From assembly GCF_900141755.1 (NCBI RefSeq), contig NZ_LT670844.1, positions 7,040,501 to 7,104,500 on the forward strand: a stretch of DNA of 64,000 nucleotides. The letters are read 5' to 3'. The position numbers were made by a program, and so were the translations under genes. The stretch comes from Bradyrhizobium lablabi. GTDB lineage: Bacteria; Pseudomonadota; Alphaproteobacteria; Rhizobiales; Xanthobacteraceae. Shown piece after piece: positions 52,105 through 64,000 of this stretch. Each line of letters starts with the position of its first letter. Positions within the stretch are counted from its first letter, which is position 1. Below the pieces are notes generated by a model, which saw only the letters and a list, made by a program, of their open reading frames with translations, was not told the origin of the DNA and made no database searches.

Positions 52105-54159
52105 ATGCTGGATCTTGCAATTGTTGGCGGCGGGCCGGGTGGGCTCATGAGCGCCTGGTATCTCAAACGGAAGCTGGGGGAGCTTTGCCGCGTCACCATC
52201 TTTGAGGCGTCCGATCGCCTCGGCGGCAAGATTCTGACGCGCAAATTCGATTCCGCGCCCGCAATGTATGAGGCCGGCGTCGCCGAGATATATGACTACT
52301 CGATGACAGGCCCGGACCCGCTGCGCGAGCTGATCCAGCATTTCGGCCTGCAGACGATTCCAATGGATGCCGAGCAGGTGCTTCTCGACGGCGACCTGCT
52401 AGGCGACGTGCCGGGCATGCGCCGCAAATATGGCGCCAAGACCGCCGACGCAATCGAAGCGTTCCGCAAGCGCTGCACCGAGATGGTGTCGCCGATCGAA
52501 TATTATGAAGGCGTCGGCGCGCACGACAACGAACATCCCTGGGCCTACCTCACCGCCGAGGAACTGCTCGACAAGGAAGTCGACGATCCCGTTGCAAAGC
52601 GTTTCCTGAAGGTGATGGCGCGCTCCGATCTCGCCACCGAAACCCACAACACCAACGGGCTCAATGCGCTGAAGAATTTCGTGATGGATGTCGAGGGCTA
52701 TATCGGCCTCTATTCGATCCAGAACGGCAACGAGCAGTTGATCGACTGCCTGCAGTCCGAGGTCGACGCCGATATCCAGCTCAATCATCGCGTCCTCAAG
52801 GTCGGCAAGACCGCCTCCGGCCGCTATCAGCTCAACATGATGAACGGCAAGGGACCGGAGACGCGGGACTTCGACCTGGTGCTGATGTGCCTGCCGCATT
52901 CCTGGCTCGCGACCATGCGCTGGGACGGCGAGGAACTGCGCAAGTCGATGGTCAGGCACGTCGCCTATTTCGACCGGCCGGCGCATTACTTACGGGTCTC
53001 GATCCTGTTCGACGAGCCGTTCTGGGGCGAGAAGATCCCAGGCGCGTGGTTCATGTCGGAGGCGTTCGGCGGCTGCTGCGTCTACAATGAGGGCGCGCGC
53101 CACGACGTCGGCAAACATGGCGTGCTGAACTGGCTGATCGCCGGTTCCGACGCGCTCGCGTTCGCCAATCTCGGCGATCAGGAACTGATCGACGCCGCGC
53201 TAAAATCGCTGCCGGCCTCGCTCGGCGACGCGCGCGCGCATTTCCTGGAAGGCAAGACCCATCGCTGGCTGTCGTCGGTGAACGCTCTGCCGGGCGGGTT
53301 GCCGGCGCGCGACGTCATGAGCAATCACCGGCCCGAACCGCGGCAGCATCCCGGCCTGGTGGTGGTCGGCGATTACCTGTTCGATTCGACGCTGAACGGG
53401 CTGTTGGATTCCTCCGACGCCGCCACCGACATCATCCTCACCGAGATGATGCGGTTGCGCCGCGTCCGCGGCGACGGCGGCAAGCCGCCGTCCGACAAGA
53501 TCGACCGCGGCTATTTCGAGAATTATCGCGGGCTTGGTCCTTATCGTGAGGTCTGGAGCCACTTCACCGATCCCGTCTATCTGACCGAGCTCATCAGGAT
53601 CGTCTGGAACCGGGCCAAGGGCTACAAGCTCCTGGTGGCAGGTTCCGCCAGCGGCGAACTGGTTGGCGCGCTGCGTGATCGCGGCATCGATGCATGGGGC
53701 ATCGAGAACAACCGCGCCATCCATGCGCAGACGCCGAAGGCGCTCAAGAAATTCAACAAGCTCGGGTCGATTGTCGACATGCCGTTCAAGAACGGCGAAT
53801 TCGATTTCGTGTTCGAGACGAGCCTTTGCCATGTCGCGCAGAAACAGGTTCCGCGCGCGGTTCGCGAATTGAACCGCGTGGTCAAGACCGGCCTCGTGTT
53901 CGGATCGGTGACCTCGGACATGGCGCCGGCGCTGATCGACCGCTACGATCTGCTGCGCGGGGTTAAGAAGCTCGGCACCTGGTGGGAATGGTCGGAATTG
54001 TTCTTCGGCAACGGTTTTGATCTCTCGATGCACCGCCGCGACTGCACCGATGCGTTGTGGGCGGCAACACTCGCCGCCAACAAGGGACCCGGCCAGTGGT
54101 ACGCCGACTCCGACAGCCTGCGTTATTCGTTCTTTGACAAGGTCGCCGCCGACGACTGA
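52105..54159 (+). CDS. FAD-dependent amine oxidase-like domain fused to a SAM methyltransferase domain
   Basis: A 684-residue, two-domain protein. Residues 1-455 are a flavin oxidoreductase of the amine oxidase/phytoene desaturase type: LAIVGGGPGGLMSAWYL (4-20) binds FAD, DRLGGKI follows, and VVVGDYLFDSTLNGLLDSSD (about 418-437) is the second FAD motif. From about 500 a class I methyltransferase begins: LLVAGSASGELVGALRDRG (about 508-526) is motif I, DMPFKNGEFDFVFETSLCHV (about 558-577) the Methyltransf_11 core, and RAVRELNRVVKTG follows. The two activities would modify one substrate in succession; the substrate is unknown. An ABC exporter gene lies 128 bp downstream on the same strand. Confidence 0.8.
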   Translation: MLDLAIVGGGPGGLMSAWYLKRKLGELCRVTIFEASDRLGGKILTRKFDSAPAMYEAGVAEIYDYSMTGPDPLRELIQHFGLQTIPMDAEQVLLDGDLLGDVPGMRRKYGAKTADAIEAFRKRCTEMVSPIEYYEGVGAHDNEHPWAYLTAEELLDKEVDDPVAKRFLKVMARSDLATETHNTNGLNALKNFVMDVEGYIGLYSIQNGNEQLIDCLQSEVDADIQLNHRVLKVGKTASGRYQLNMMNGKGPETRDFDLVLMCLPHSWLATMRWDGEELRKSMVRHVAYFDRPAHYLRVSILFDEPFWGEKIPGAWFMSEAFGGCCVYNEGARHDVGKHGVLNWLIAGSDALAFANLGDQELIDAALKSLPASLGDARAHFLEGKTHRWLSSVNALPGGLPARDVMSNHRPEPRQHPGLVVVGDYLFDSTLNGLLDSSDAATDIILTEMMRLRRVRGDGGKPPSDKIDRGYFENYRGLGPYREVWSHFTDPVYLTELIRIVWNRAKGYKLLVAGSASGELVGALRDRGIDAWGIENNRAIHAQTPKALKKFNKLGSIVDMPFKNGEFDFVFETSLCHVAQKQVPRAVRELNRVVKTGLVFGSVTSDMAPALIDRYDLLRGVKKLGTWWEWSELFFGNGFDLSMHRRDCTDALWAATLAANKGPGQWYADSDSLRYSFFDKVAADD

Positions 54160-54287
54160 GCGCATTATTGGTTAATCCAATTATTTTGCTGAATGCGCGG
54201 CAATCGCTTAGGATCGACGCGGTGGTTTGAAAAGGCCATCTCCCTCGATTTTGCGGTCATACCGGCCGTGCAGCTTCGGTTGGTGTC

Positions 54288-56315
54288 ATGGCTCGTAAGC
54301 CTTCTTCATCGGAGAACAAGTTGCCCGCGCCGGCGGATGATGGCGCTGGCCCCGAGCTCGATGAGAAGCTCCCCGCGAAAGTAGAAGTTCCCGGTCGCCT
54401 CGTCGTCGACAAGGCCGATTCGCCGCCGCCGCCCGATGACGATGACGAAGAGGACGGCGACGACGAGCTTGATAGCGGCGACGAAGAGGACGAGGAGGAT
54501 CTCGTCGTCTTTACTGCCAAGGAAGCCGCCGGCGCGCTGGCGACGATCTATGCGTTCGTCAAGCCGTTCCTGAAAAACTACAAGCGGATGCTGGCCTTCG
54601 TCGGCCTCGGCGTCCTGGTCGAGACGCTGTTCAACGTCTTCATGCCGCTCAGCCTGAAGTTCCTGATCGACGATGCGCTCGGCGAGGAGGATTTCCAGGC
54701 CCTCTACAAGATTCTCGGCGCGCTCGCGGTTGCGGGGATCTTCACCTCGATCGTCGCGGTCTGGTATGAGCGCTGGGACGCCCGGCTGTCGTCTTGCATT
54801 ATATCAGACGTACGGAAACGTCTGTTCGAGCACATCCAGAACCTGCCGTCGTCCTACTTCGCCCGCACCAAGCGCGGCGAGATATTGTCGCGCTTTTCCG
54901 TCGATCTTGCGGCCTTCGAAGGCTCGATCAAGGGCTTTGCCAACTCTGCCGCACTGCCGTTCTTCGAATTGATCGCGGGCATCATCCTGATGCTGTTCTT
55001 GAACTGGCAGCTCGCCGCGGTGTCATTATTGGTGTTCCCGATCACGCTGATCGGCCCGCGAATCCTGACGCCAAAGGCGGTGCAGGCCAATTACGAACAG
55101 AAACTCAACGAATCCGCGCTGCTCGGCATGGTGCAGGAGAACGTGGCGGCGCAAGCCGTGATCAAGGCGTTCAGCCTGCAGCGGCGGACGCTCGGCTGGT
55201 TCACGATGCGCAACGACGAGGCGCGCCGCAAGATCGCGTCGGCGGCGTTCCTCTCGACCATGGTGGAGCGCACCGTCACGATCTCGGTGTTGTTGCTGCA
55301 CCTCGTGGTGCTCGCGATCGGCGCCTATCTCGCCACTAAAGGCCACATCACCATCGGCACCTTCGTGACCTTCGAGAGCGCGTTCTGGGAGGTGTCCTAC
55401 AACATCGCCCACATCATGCATTTCATCCCGGTATCGATCCAGTCGGCCGCCGCGGTGCGCCACATTCAGGAACTCCTGGACGAGCCGACGCGCGGCGCCG
55501 ACCGTCCCGGGGCCCCGGACCTGCCGCGCATCACCAACGACATCGCGTTCGACCGCGTCACCTTCCAGTATGAAGGTAGCCAGACGCCGGTGCTGAACAA
55601 TCTCAGCCTCAAGCTCAATGTCGGCAAGAGTATCGCCATCGTCGGCCCGAGCGGCTCCGGCAAGAGCACGCTGCTTAATCTGATCCTCAGGCTTTACGTG
55701 CCGGATGAGGGGCGCGTCACCATCGACGGCGTCGATATCAGGCGGGTGACCCGCGAATCGCTGCGGGCGAGCATGGCGGTGGTGTTTCAGGAGAACATGC
55801 TGTTCAACATGTCGATCCGGGAAAACATCCGGCTCGGCAAGGAGGGGGCGACTGACGAAGAGGTCGAGCAAGCAGCGCGCAAGGCCGAGATCCACCGCTA
55901 CATCATGAGCCTGCCGCAGAAATACGACACCCTCGTCGGTGAGCGCGGCGATACGCTGTCGGGCGGCCAGCGCCAGCGCATTGCGATCGCGCGCGCGATC
56001 GTCCGCGATCCCTCGATCCTGTTGCTCGACGAGGCGACCTCGGCGCTCGATCAGACCACCGAAGCCGCGATCAACAAGACGCTGCTAAAACTCGCCAAGG
56101 GCCGCACCATCATCTTCTCGACCCACCGCCTGACCTCGGTGGTCGACATGGACGAGATCATCGTGATTTCGGGCGGCGAGGCGATCGAGCGCGGCTCGCA
56201 TGAGCAGCTCTTGGCGGCCAATGGTGTCTATCGAAAACTCTGGGACGACCAGAGCCACAAACCGCATCAGGATGCCGATCAGGCCGACGATGATGAGGAG
56301 GATGACGAGGATTGA
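54288..56315 (+). CDS. ABC-type exporter (fused permease-ATPase) with acidic tails
   Basis: A 675-residue half-transporter of the exporter type. About six membrane helices lie between residues 90 and 375. The ATPase domain has Walker A GPSGSGKST (near 453), LSGGQRQR (near 557) and Walker B ILLLDEATSALD (near 577), with a following H in STHR. Unusual are two very acidic tails: about 30 Asp/Glu-rich residues with a PPPP run at 45-72, and DDDEEDDED at the C-terminus. Neither is part of the normal fold. It probably exports a lipid, peptide or small molecule. The amine oxidase-methyltransferase upstream may supply the cargo, though the gap is not tight. Confidence 0.88.
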   Translation: MARKPSSSENKLPAPADDGAGPELDEKLPAKVEVPGRLVVDKADSPPPPDDDDEEDGDDELDSGDEEDEEDLVVFTAKEAAGALATIYAFVKPFLKNYKRMLAFVGLGVLVETLFNVFMPLSLKFLIDDALGEEDFQALYKILGALAVAGIFTSIVAVWYERWDARLSSCIISDVRKRLFEHIQNLPSSYFARTKRGEILSRFSVDLAAFEGSIKGFANSAALPFFELIAGIILMLFLNWQLAAVSLLVFPITLIGPRILTPKAVQANYEQKLNESALLGMVQENVAAQAVIKAFSLQRRTLGWFTMRNDEARRKIASAAFLSTMVERTVTISVLLLHLVVLAIGAYLATKGHITIGTFVTFESAFWEVSYNIAHIMHFIPVSIQSAAAVRHIQELLDEPTRGADRPGAPDLPRITNDIAFDRVTFQYEGSQTPVLNNLSLKLNVGKSIAIVGPSGSGKSTLLNLILRLYVPDEGRVTIDGVDIRRVTRESLRASMAVVFQENMLFNMSIRENIRLGKEGATDEEVEQAARKAEIHRYIMSLPQKYDTLVGERGDTLSGGQRQRIAIARAIVRDPSILLLDEATSALDQTTEAAINKTLLKLAKGRTIIFSTHRLTSVVDMDEIIVISGGEAIERGSHEQLLAANGVYRKLWDDQSHKPHQDADQADDDEEDDED

Positions 56316-56534
56316 GCGGGAACTTCGCTTCCTTGCGCCGGGAAAGCAAATAAGCCTTTAGCTTCAGGCCCAACCCGGCAGGGGACGACGGAGCAGCGGC
56401 TCTATAATACCCGGGTAAAATTAGGCCAGCTCGCCGTCCCGCCCGCCGCAGATCGTTTTCGAGGCTTGCGGCGATTGCGCGCGAAGTGCTGATTCTGCAG
56501 GCGGCAGAGGCGCTTCTCGGCCTTGTGTTTCGCC
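56316..56534. other. intergenic region upstream of the str operon
   Basis: Nothing coding is supported. It contains TATAATACCCGGGTA near 56402-56416, including the short palindrome TACCCGGGTA, without a matching -35. Confidence 0.4.
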
Positions 56535-56563
56535 TTGACTTGACTATCTAGCGTCGATACAAC
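56535..56563 (+). promoter_or_regulatory. probable promoter of the rpsL-rpsG-fusA-tuf operon
   Basis: TTGACT (56535-56540) and TACAAC (56558-56563) are separated by exactly 17 bp and preceded by C, matching the rhizobial CTTGAC-type promoter. It lies about 410 bp before rpsL, so the transcript would have a long leader (56570-56976) in which I see no gene. Confidence 0.5.
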
Positions 56564-56976
56564 GCGCGCACTTAACGACAGGCGGTGAGCGACGCCAGAG
56601 TCGGAACGGACAACCCTTTCAAATGCCCCGCCTAATTTTCGGGGACTTAAGAAGGGCACCAACCTCGACGCATGCCGCTCAAACGCTGTCGATTATAGCT
56701 AGGCAATGCCAGGACGATCTTGGTTCTCTTGAGCAGTTCTCTTGAGATTGATTTCGGATGCATGACCTCGGTAGCCGGCTGACCAGCTCACGCTGATCGG
56801 CCACGACTCGCGGTCCTCTGTGGCGTCGAAGCGCTTCCGCTCAGCAATGGGCGGTTGGCGCGATTTCGCTTTGCGCGGGTGTTTTCGCGTGATGCGGCCG
56901 GATGGGACCGGTAGTCCCGAATGAATTTGCGGAACTGATTTTCCGGTTCCGCACGAATAAAAGGGTGAAGGCTGAC

Positions 56977-57348
56977 ATGCCGACGATCAACCAGCTGATC
57001 GCAAGTCCGCGGACGGTCCAGAAGTCGCGCAAGAAGGTGCCGGCGCTGCAACAGTCGCCGCAGAAGCGTGGCGTTTGCACGCGCGTCTACACCACGACCC
57101 CGAAGAAGCCGAACTCGGCGCTTCGTAAGGTCGCCAAGGTGCGCCTGACCAATGGCTTCGAGGTGATCGGCTACATCCCCGGTGAAGGCCATAACCTTCA
57201 GGAGCACTCGGTGGTCATGATCCGCGGCGGCCGCGTCAAGGATTTGCCCGGCGTGCGCTACCACATTCTCCGCGGCGTGCTGGATACCCAGGGCGTCAAG
57301 AACCGTAAGCAGCGCCGTTCGAAGTACGGCGCGAAACGTCCGAAATGA
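56977..57348 (+). CDS. rpsL: 30S ribosomal protein S12
   Basis: A 123-residue S12. ATG 56977 gives the universal [12 protein letters not shown]; the upstream in-frame extension is discarded. [17 protein letters not shown] keeps the lysine whose change gives streptomycin resistance, and [13 protein letters not shown] keeps the second such lysine. It sits at the decoding centre. It leads the str operon. Confidence 0.98.
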   Translation: MPTINQLIASPRTVQKSRKKVPALQQSPQKRGVCTRVYTTTPKKPNSALRKVAKVRLTNGFEVIGYIPGEGHNLQEHSVVMIRGGRVKDLPGVRYHILRGVLDTQGVKNRKQRRSKYGAKRPK

Positions 57349-57935
<587 letters not shown>

Positions 57936-57966
57936 CGGCGAAACAACGGAATTTAAGGAACAACCC

Positions 57967-60039
<2,073 letters not shown>

Positions 60040-60078
60040 TTGTCGTTAGCGGCAGTTAACGACTGAACGGAGAGTCAA

Positions 60079-61269
<1,191 letters not shown>

Positions 61270-61278
61270 GAAACTATC

Positions 61279-61388
61279 CGTCGTCATGCCCGGCCTTGTG
61301 CCGGGCATCCACGACTTCCTTTTTTAGACGTGGATGGCCAGGACATTAGTGGGAAGACGCGCTTCGCGCTTTAGCCCGGCCACGACGG
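61279..61388. repeat. palindromic intergenic repeat, family B (tuf-rpsJ gap)
   Basis: GTCGTCATGCCCGGCCTTGT with GCCGGGCATCC is the first hairpin. GACGTGGATGGCCAGGACA and GCCCGGCCACGAC form the second, interrupted by a short GCGCTTCGCGC hairpin. It marks the border between the str and S10 parts of the block. Confidence 0.75.
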
Positions 61389-61406
61389 AACAGAGAGACA
61401 ACGGCA

Positions 61407-61715
61407 ATGAACGGCCAGAATATTCGCATACGTCTCAAGGCGTTCGACCATCGAATCCTCGATTCGTCGACGCGTGAGATCGTGAACACGGCGAAACGGA
61501 CCGGTGCACAGGTTCGCGGACCTATCCCGCTGCCGACCCGCATCGAGAAGTTCACCGTCAACCGTTCGCCGCATGTCGACAAGAAGAGCCGCGAGCAATT
61601 CGAGATGCGCACCCACAAGCGCCTTCTCGACATTGTCGATCCGACACCGCAGACCGTGGACGCGCTGATGAAGCTCGACCTCGCCGCCGGCGTCGACGTC
61701 GAAATCAAGCTCTAA
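61407..61715 (+). CDS. rpsJ: 30S ribosomal protein S10
   Basis: A 102-residue S10, normal length: [20 protein letters not shown] at the start and [20 protein letters not shown] in the loop. It is also the transcription factor NusE. It heads the S10 ribosomal operon. Confidence 0.98.
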   Translation: MNGQNIRIRLKAFDHRILDSSTREIVNTAKRTGAQVRGPIPLPTRIEKFTVNRSPHVDKKSREQFEMRTHKRLLDIVDPTPQTVDALMKLDLAAGVDVEIKL

Positions 61716-61768
61716 CTTTTTAAGCCCGTCCGAAAAGTTCACGGACAGAAAGAACAGGAAGCACGCCG

Positions 61769-62497
61769 ATGCGCTCCGGAGTGATCGCACAAAAGGTCGG
61801 GATGACGCGGGTCTTTACGGAGACCGGCGAACATATCCCTGTGACCGTGCTGAAGCTTGGCAATTGCCAGGTCTTGGGTCACCGCACGACCGAGAAGAAC
61901 GGGTATGTTGCGCTGCAGCTCGGCTCGGGCGCCCGCAAGACCGTCTATCTGCCGAAGGCGGAACGCGGCCAGTTCGCGGTCGCCAAGGTCGAGCCCAAGC
62001 GCAAGGTCACCGAATTCCGCGTGTCGGAAGACGCGCTGATCCCGGTTGGCGCCGAAATTCAGGCCGACCATTTCGTGGTCGGCCAGTTCGTCGATGTCAC
62101 CGGCACTTCCGTCGGTAAGGGCTTTGCCGGCGGCATGAAGCGCTGGAATTTCGGCGGCCTTCGCGCCACCCACGGTGTCTCGGTGTCGCATCGTTCGATC
62201 GGTTCGACCGGCGGACGCCAGGACCCCGGCAAGACCTTCAAGAACAAGAAGATGCCCGGCCACATGGGTGTCGATCGCATCACCACGCTCAATCTGCGCG
62301 TGGTGCAGACCGACGTTGAGCGCGGCCTGATCCTGGTCGAGGGCGCCGTTCCCGGCTCCAAGGGCGGATGGATCGCGGTGCGCGATGCCGTGAAGAAGGC
62401 GCTGCCGAAAGACGCGCCGAAGCCCGGCAAGTTCCGCCTGGCGGAAGCCAGCGGCGAGCAGGCAGCAGTTGCGCCGGCCGAGCAGGAGGGCGCGTGA
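61769..62497 (+). CDS. rplC: 50S ribosomal protein L3
   Basis: A 242-residue L3 with a C-terminal Ala/Glu/Pro-rich tail typical of alphaproteobacteria. It begins [20 protein letters not shown] and contains [20 protein letters not shown] and [19 protein letters not shown], the peptidyl-transferase-facing loop that is N5-methylated at Q in other bacteria. One base separates its stop from rplD. Confidence 0.98.
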   Translation: MRSGVIAQKVGMTRVFTETGEHIPVTVLKLGNCQVLGHRTTEKNGYVALQLGSGARKTVYLPKAERGQFAVAKVEPKRKVTEFRVSEDALIPVGAEIQADHFVVGQFVDVTGTSVGKGFAGGMKRWNFGGLRATHGVSVSHRSIGSTGGRQDPGKTFKNKKMPGHMGVDRITTLNLRVVQTDVERGLILVEGAVPGSKGGWIAVRDAVKKALPKDAPKPGKFRLAEASGEQAAVAPAEQEGA

Positions 62498-62498
62498 G

Positions 62499-63119
62499 AT
62501 GGAATTGAAAGTCACAACCCTTGAAGGCAAGGAAGCCGGTTCGATCCAGCTTTCGGACGCCATTTTCGGTCTCGAGCCGCGCAAGGACATTATCCAGCGT
62601 TGCGTGCAATGGCAGCTCAACAAGCGTCAGGCCGGAACCCACAAGGCCAAGGGCCGCGCCGAAATCTGGCGCACCGGCAAGAAGATGTACAAGCAGAAGG
62701 GCACCGGCGGCGCGCGTCACGGCTCGGCCCGGGTGCCGCAGTTCCGCGGCGGCGGCCGTGCGTTCGGTCCGGTGGTGCGATCGCATGAAACCGATCTGCC
62801 GAAGAAGGTCCGTGCACTGGCGCTGCGCCACGCGCTTTCCGCGAAAGCAAAAGACGGCGGGCTCATCGTGATCGAATCCGCAAAGCTCGAGGCCGCCAAG
62901 ACCAAGGCGCTGATCGGGCACTTCTCGGGCCTCGGCCTGACCAATGCGCTGATCATCGACGGCGCTGAGCTCAACAACGGCTTTGCCACCGCCGCCCGCA
63001 ATATCCCGAACATCGACGTGCTGCCGATTCAGGGCATCAACGTCTATGACATTCTGCGCCGTCAGAAGCTGGTGCTGACCAAAGCGGCGCTCGATGCGTT
63101 GGAGGCGCGCTTCAAATGA
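62499..63119 (+). CDS. rplD: 50S ribosomal protein L4
   Basis: A 206-residue L4. ATG 62499 directly follows the rplC stop (TGAGATG) and gives the family start [16 protein letters not shown]. The exit-tunnel loop is [20 protein letters not shown]. In many bacteria L4 represses its own operon. Confidence 0.98.
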   Translation: MELKVTTLEGKEAGSIQLSDAIFGLEPRKDIIQRCVQWQLNKRQAGTHKAKGRAEIWRTGKKMYKQKGTGGARHGSARVPQFRGGGRAFGPVVRSHETDLPKKVRALALRHALSAKAKDGGLIVIESAKLEAAKTKALIGHFSGLGLTNALIIDGAELNNGFATAARNIPNIDVLPIQGINVYDILRRQKLVLTKAALDALEARFK

Positions 63120-63415
63120 AGAATATCGATCCGCGCTACTACGACATCATCGTTTCCCCTGTGGTGACCGAAAAGGCGACGCTCGCCTCCGAGCACAACA
63201 AGGTGCTGTTCAAGGTCGCGAGCAAGGCGACCAAGCCGCAGATCAAGGAAGCGGTCGAGAAGCTGTTCGACGTCAAGGTCAAGAGCGTCAACACGCTGGT
63301 GCGCAAGGGCAAGACCAAGGTGTTCCGCGGCAATTTCGGTTCGCAGTCGGACGTCAAGCGCGCGATCGTGACCCTCGAAGAGGGCCACCGCATCGACGTC
63401 ACCACCGGGCTATAA
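63116..63415 (+). CDS. rplW: 50S ribosomal protein L23
   Basis: A 99-residue L23 with [20 protein letters not shown] and [18 protein letters not shown]. It sits at the tunnel exit and is the docking point for trigger factor and SRP. The start overlaps the rplD stop (ATGA). Confidence 0.98.
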   Translation: MKNIDPRYYDIIVSPVVTEKATLASEHNKVLFKVASKATKPQIKEAVEKLFDVKVKSVNTLVRKGKTKVFRGNFGSQSDVKRAIVTLEEGHRIDVTTGL

Positions 63416-63428
63416 GGCGATTACGACG

Positions 63429-64000
63429 ATGGCATTGAAAACATTCAACCCCACGACGCCGGGCCAGCGCCAACTGGTGATGGTCGATCGTTCGGCGCTC
63501 TACAAGGGCAAGCCGGTCAAGGCGCTGACCGAGGGCAAGCAGTCCTCGGGCGGCCGCAACAACACCGGCCGCATGGTCGTGCGCTTTCGCGGCGGCGGCC
63601 ACAAGCAGGCCTATCGCATCGTCGATTTCAAGCGCACCAAGATCGACATGCCGGCGACCGTGGAGCGTCTGGAATACGATCCGAACCGCACCGCCTTTAT
63701 TGCACTGGTCAAATATACCGACGGCACCCAAGCCTATATCCTCGCCCCGCAACGTCTGGCCGTCGGCGACACTGTGATCGCCGGCAATCATGTGGACGTG
63801 AAGCCGGGCAACGTCATGCCGCTCGGCAACATGCCGATCGGTACCATCATCCACAATGTGGAATTGAAAATCGGCAAGGGCGGCCAGCTCGCCCGTTCCG
63901 CCGGCACCTACGCCCAGATCGTCGGCCGCGACCAGGACTACGTGATCGTTCGTTTGAACTCGGGCGAGCAGCGCCTGGTTCACGGCCGCTGCACCGGCAC
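63429..64000 (+). CDS. rplB: 50S ribosomal protein L2 (3' truncated by the window)
   Basis: The ATG at 63429 begins [20 protein letters not shown], and the frame stays open to the last base (190 complete codons; L2 is about 275). [20 protein letters not shown] is the typical RNA-binding start. L2 is required for subunit joining and peptidyl transfer. It follows rplW by 13 bp in the S10 operon. Confidence 0.97.
   Translation, partial: MALKTFNPTTPGQRQLVMVDRSALYKGKPVKALTEGKQSSGGRNNTGRMVVRFRGGGHKQAYRIVDFKRTKIDMPATVERLEYDPNRTAFIALVKYTDGTQAYILAPQRLAVGDTVIAGNHVDVKPGNVMPLGNMPIGTIIHNVELKIGKGGQLARSAGTYAQIVGRDQDYVIVRLNSGEQRLVHGRCTG

Overview
The window looks like chromosome of a high-GC alphaproteobacterium of the Bradyrhizobium type (Nitrobacteraceae, Hyphomicrobiales). 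The grounds are the order tRNA-Trp, secE, nusG, rplK, rplA, rplJ, rplL, rpoB, rpoC, then rpsL, rpsG, fusA, tuf and the S10 operon; a Porin_2-type outer-membrane porin with the family's paired cysteines; a RIME-like rhizobial intergenic repeat; and many palindromic intergenic repeats. This placement is an inference from gene content and style, not from a database search.

Positions 1-9.4 kb hold envelope and small-molecule genes: the 3' end of a NodT-type efflux outer-membrane protein, a secreted M15-type peptidase divergent from a two-lobed L,D-transpeptidase, a sorbosone dehydrogenase-like protein, and a FeaR-like AraC regulator divergent from an aldehyde dehydrogenase. Positions 9.4-19 kb are patchier. 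They hold a decayed cupin regulator, a possible IS21-type end, two type II toxin-antitoxin pairs each with a palindromic operator, a yeiH-lysR pair divergent from a hydantoinase B/A pair, a YghU-type glutathione transferase and a VOC protein.

Positions 19.2-29.9 kb form an acyl-CoA catabolic neighbourhood: family III CoA transferase, TetR regulator, ACAD10/11-like acyl-CoA dehydrogenase, APH-like kinase, NIPSNAP protein, ABM-domain protein, two SDRs, a histidine phosphatase and a beta-lactamase-fold hydrolase. The dehydrogenase and kinase are separate-gene versions of the domains fused in animal ACAD10/11 and resemble the LvaC/LvaA pair. A TTTCAAAC motif occurs in both divergent promoter regions.

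Positions 30-46.7 kb are the tRNA-Trp to rpoBC block. The 3' end of tRNA-Trp is repeated 821 bp downstream (51 of 52 bases identical), with a possible third degenerate copy, and each interval carries one small minus-strand gene. These look like scars of integrated elements. rplKA is separated from rplJL by about 2.7 kb holding an intradiol dioxygenase-like gene, a 2-hydroxyacid dehydrogenase gene and a RIME-like repeat.

Positions 46.7-56.3 kb hold a frsA-like hydrolase without the usual nucleophile, a MarR regulator, the porin, a possible small RNA between two terminators, a rare FAD amine oxidase-SAM methyltransferase fusion, and an ABC exporter with very acidic tails. From 56.5 kb to the end run the str operon and the start of the S10 operon (rpsJ, rplC, rplD, rplW, partial rplB), with palindromic repeats in the rpsL-rpsG and tuf-rpsJ gaps. 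No rRNA, CRISPR array or intact transposase or integrase was seen.
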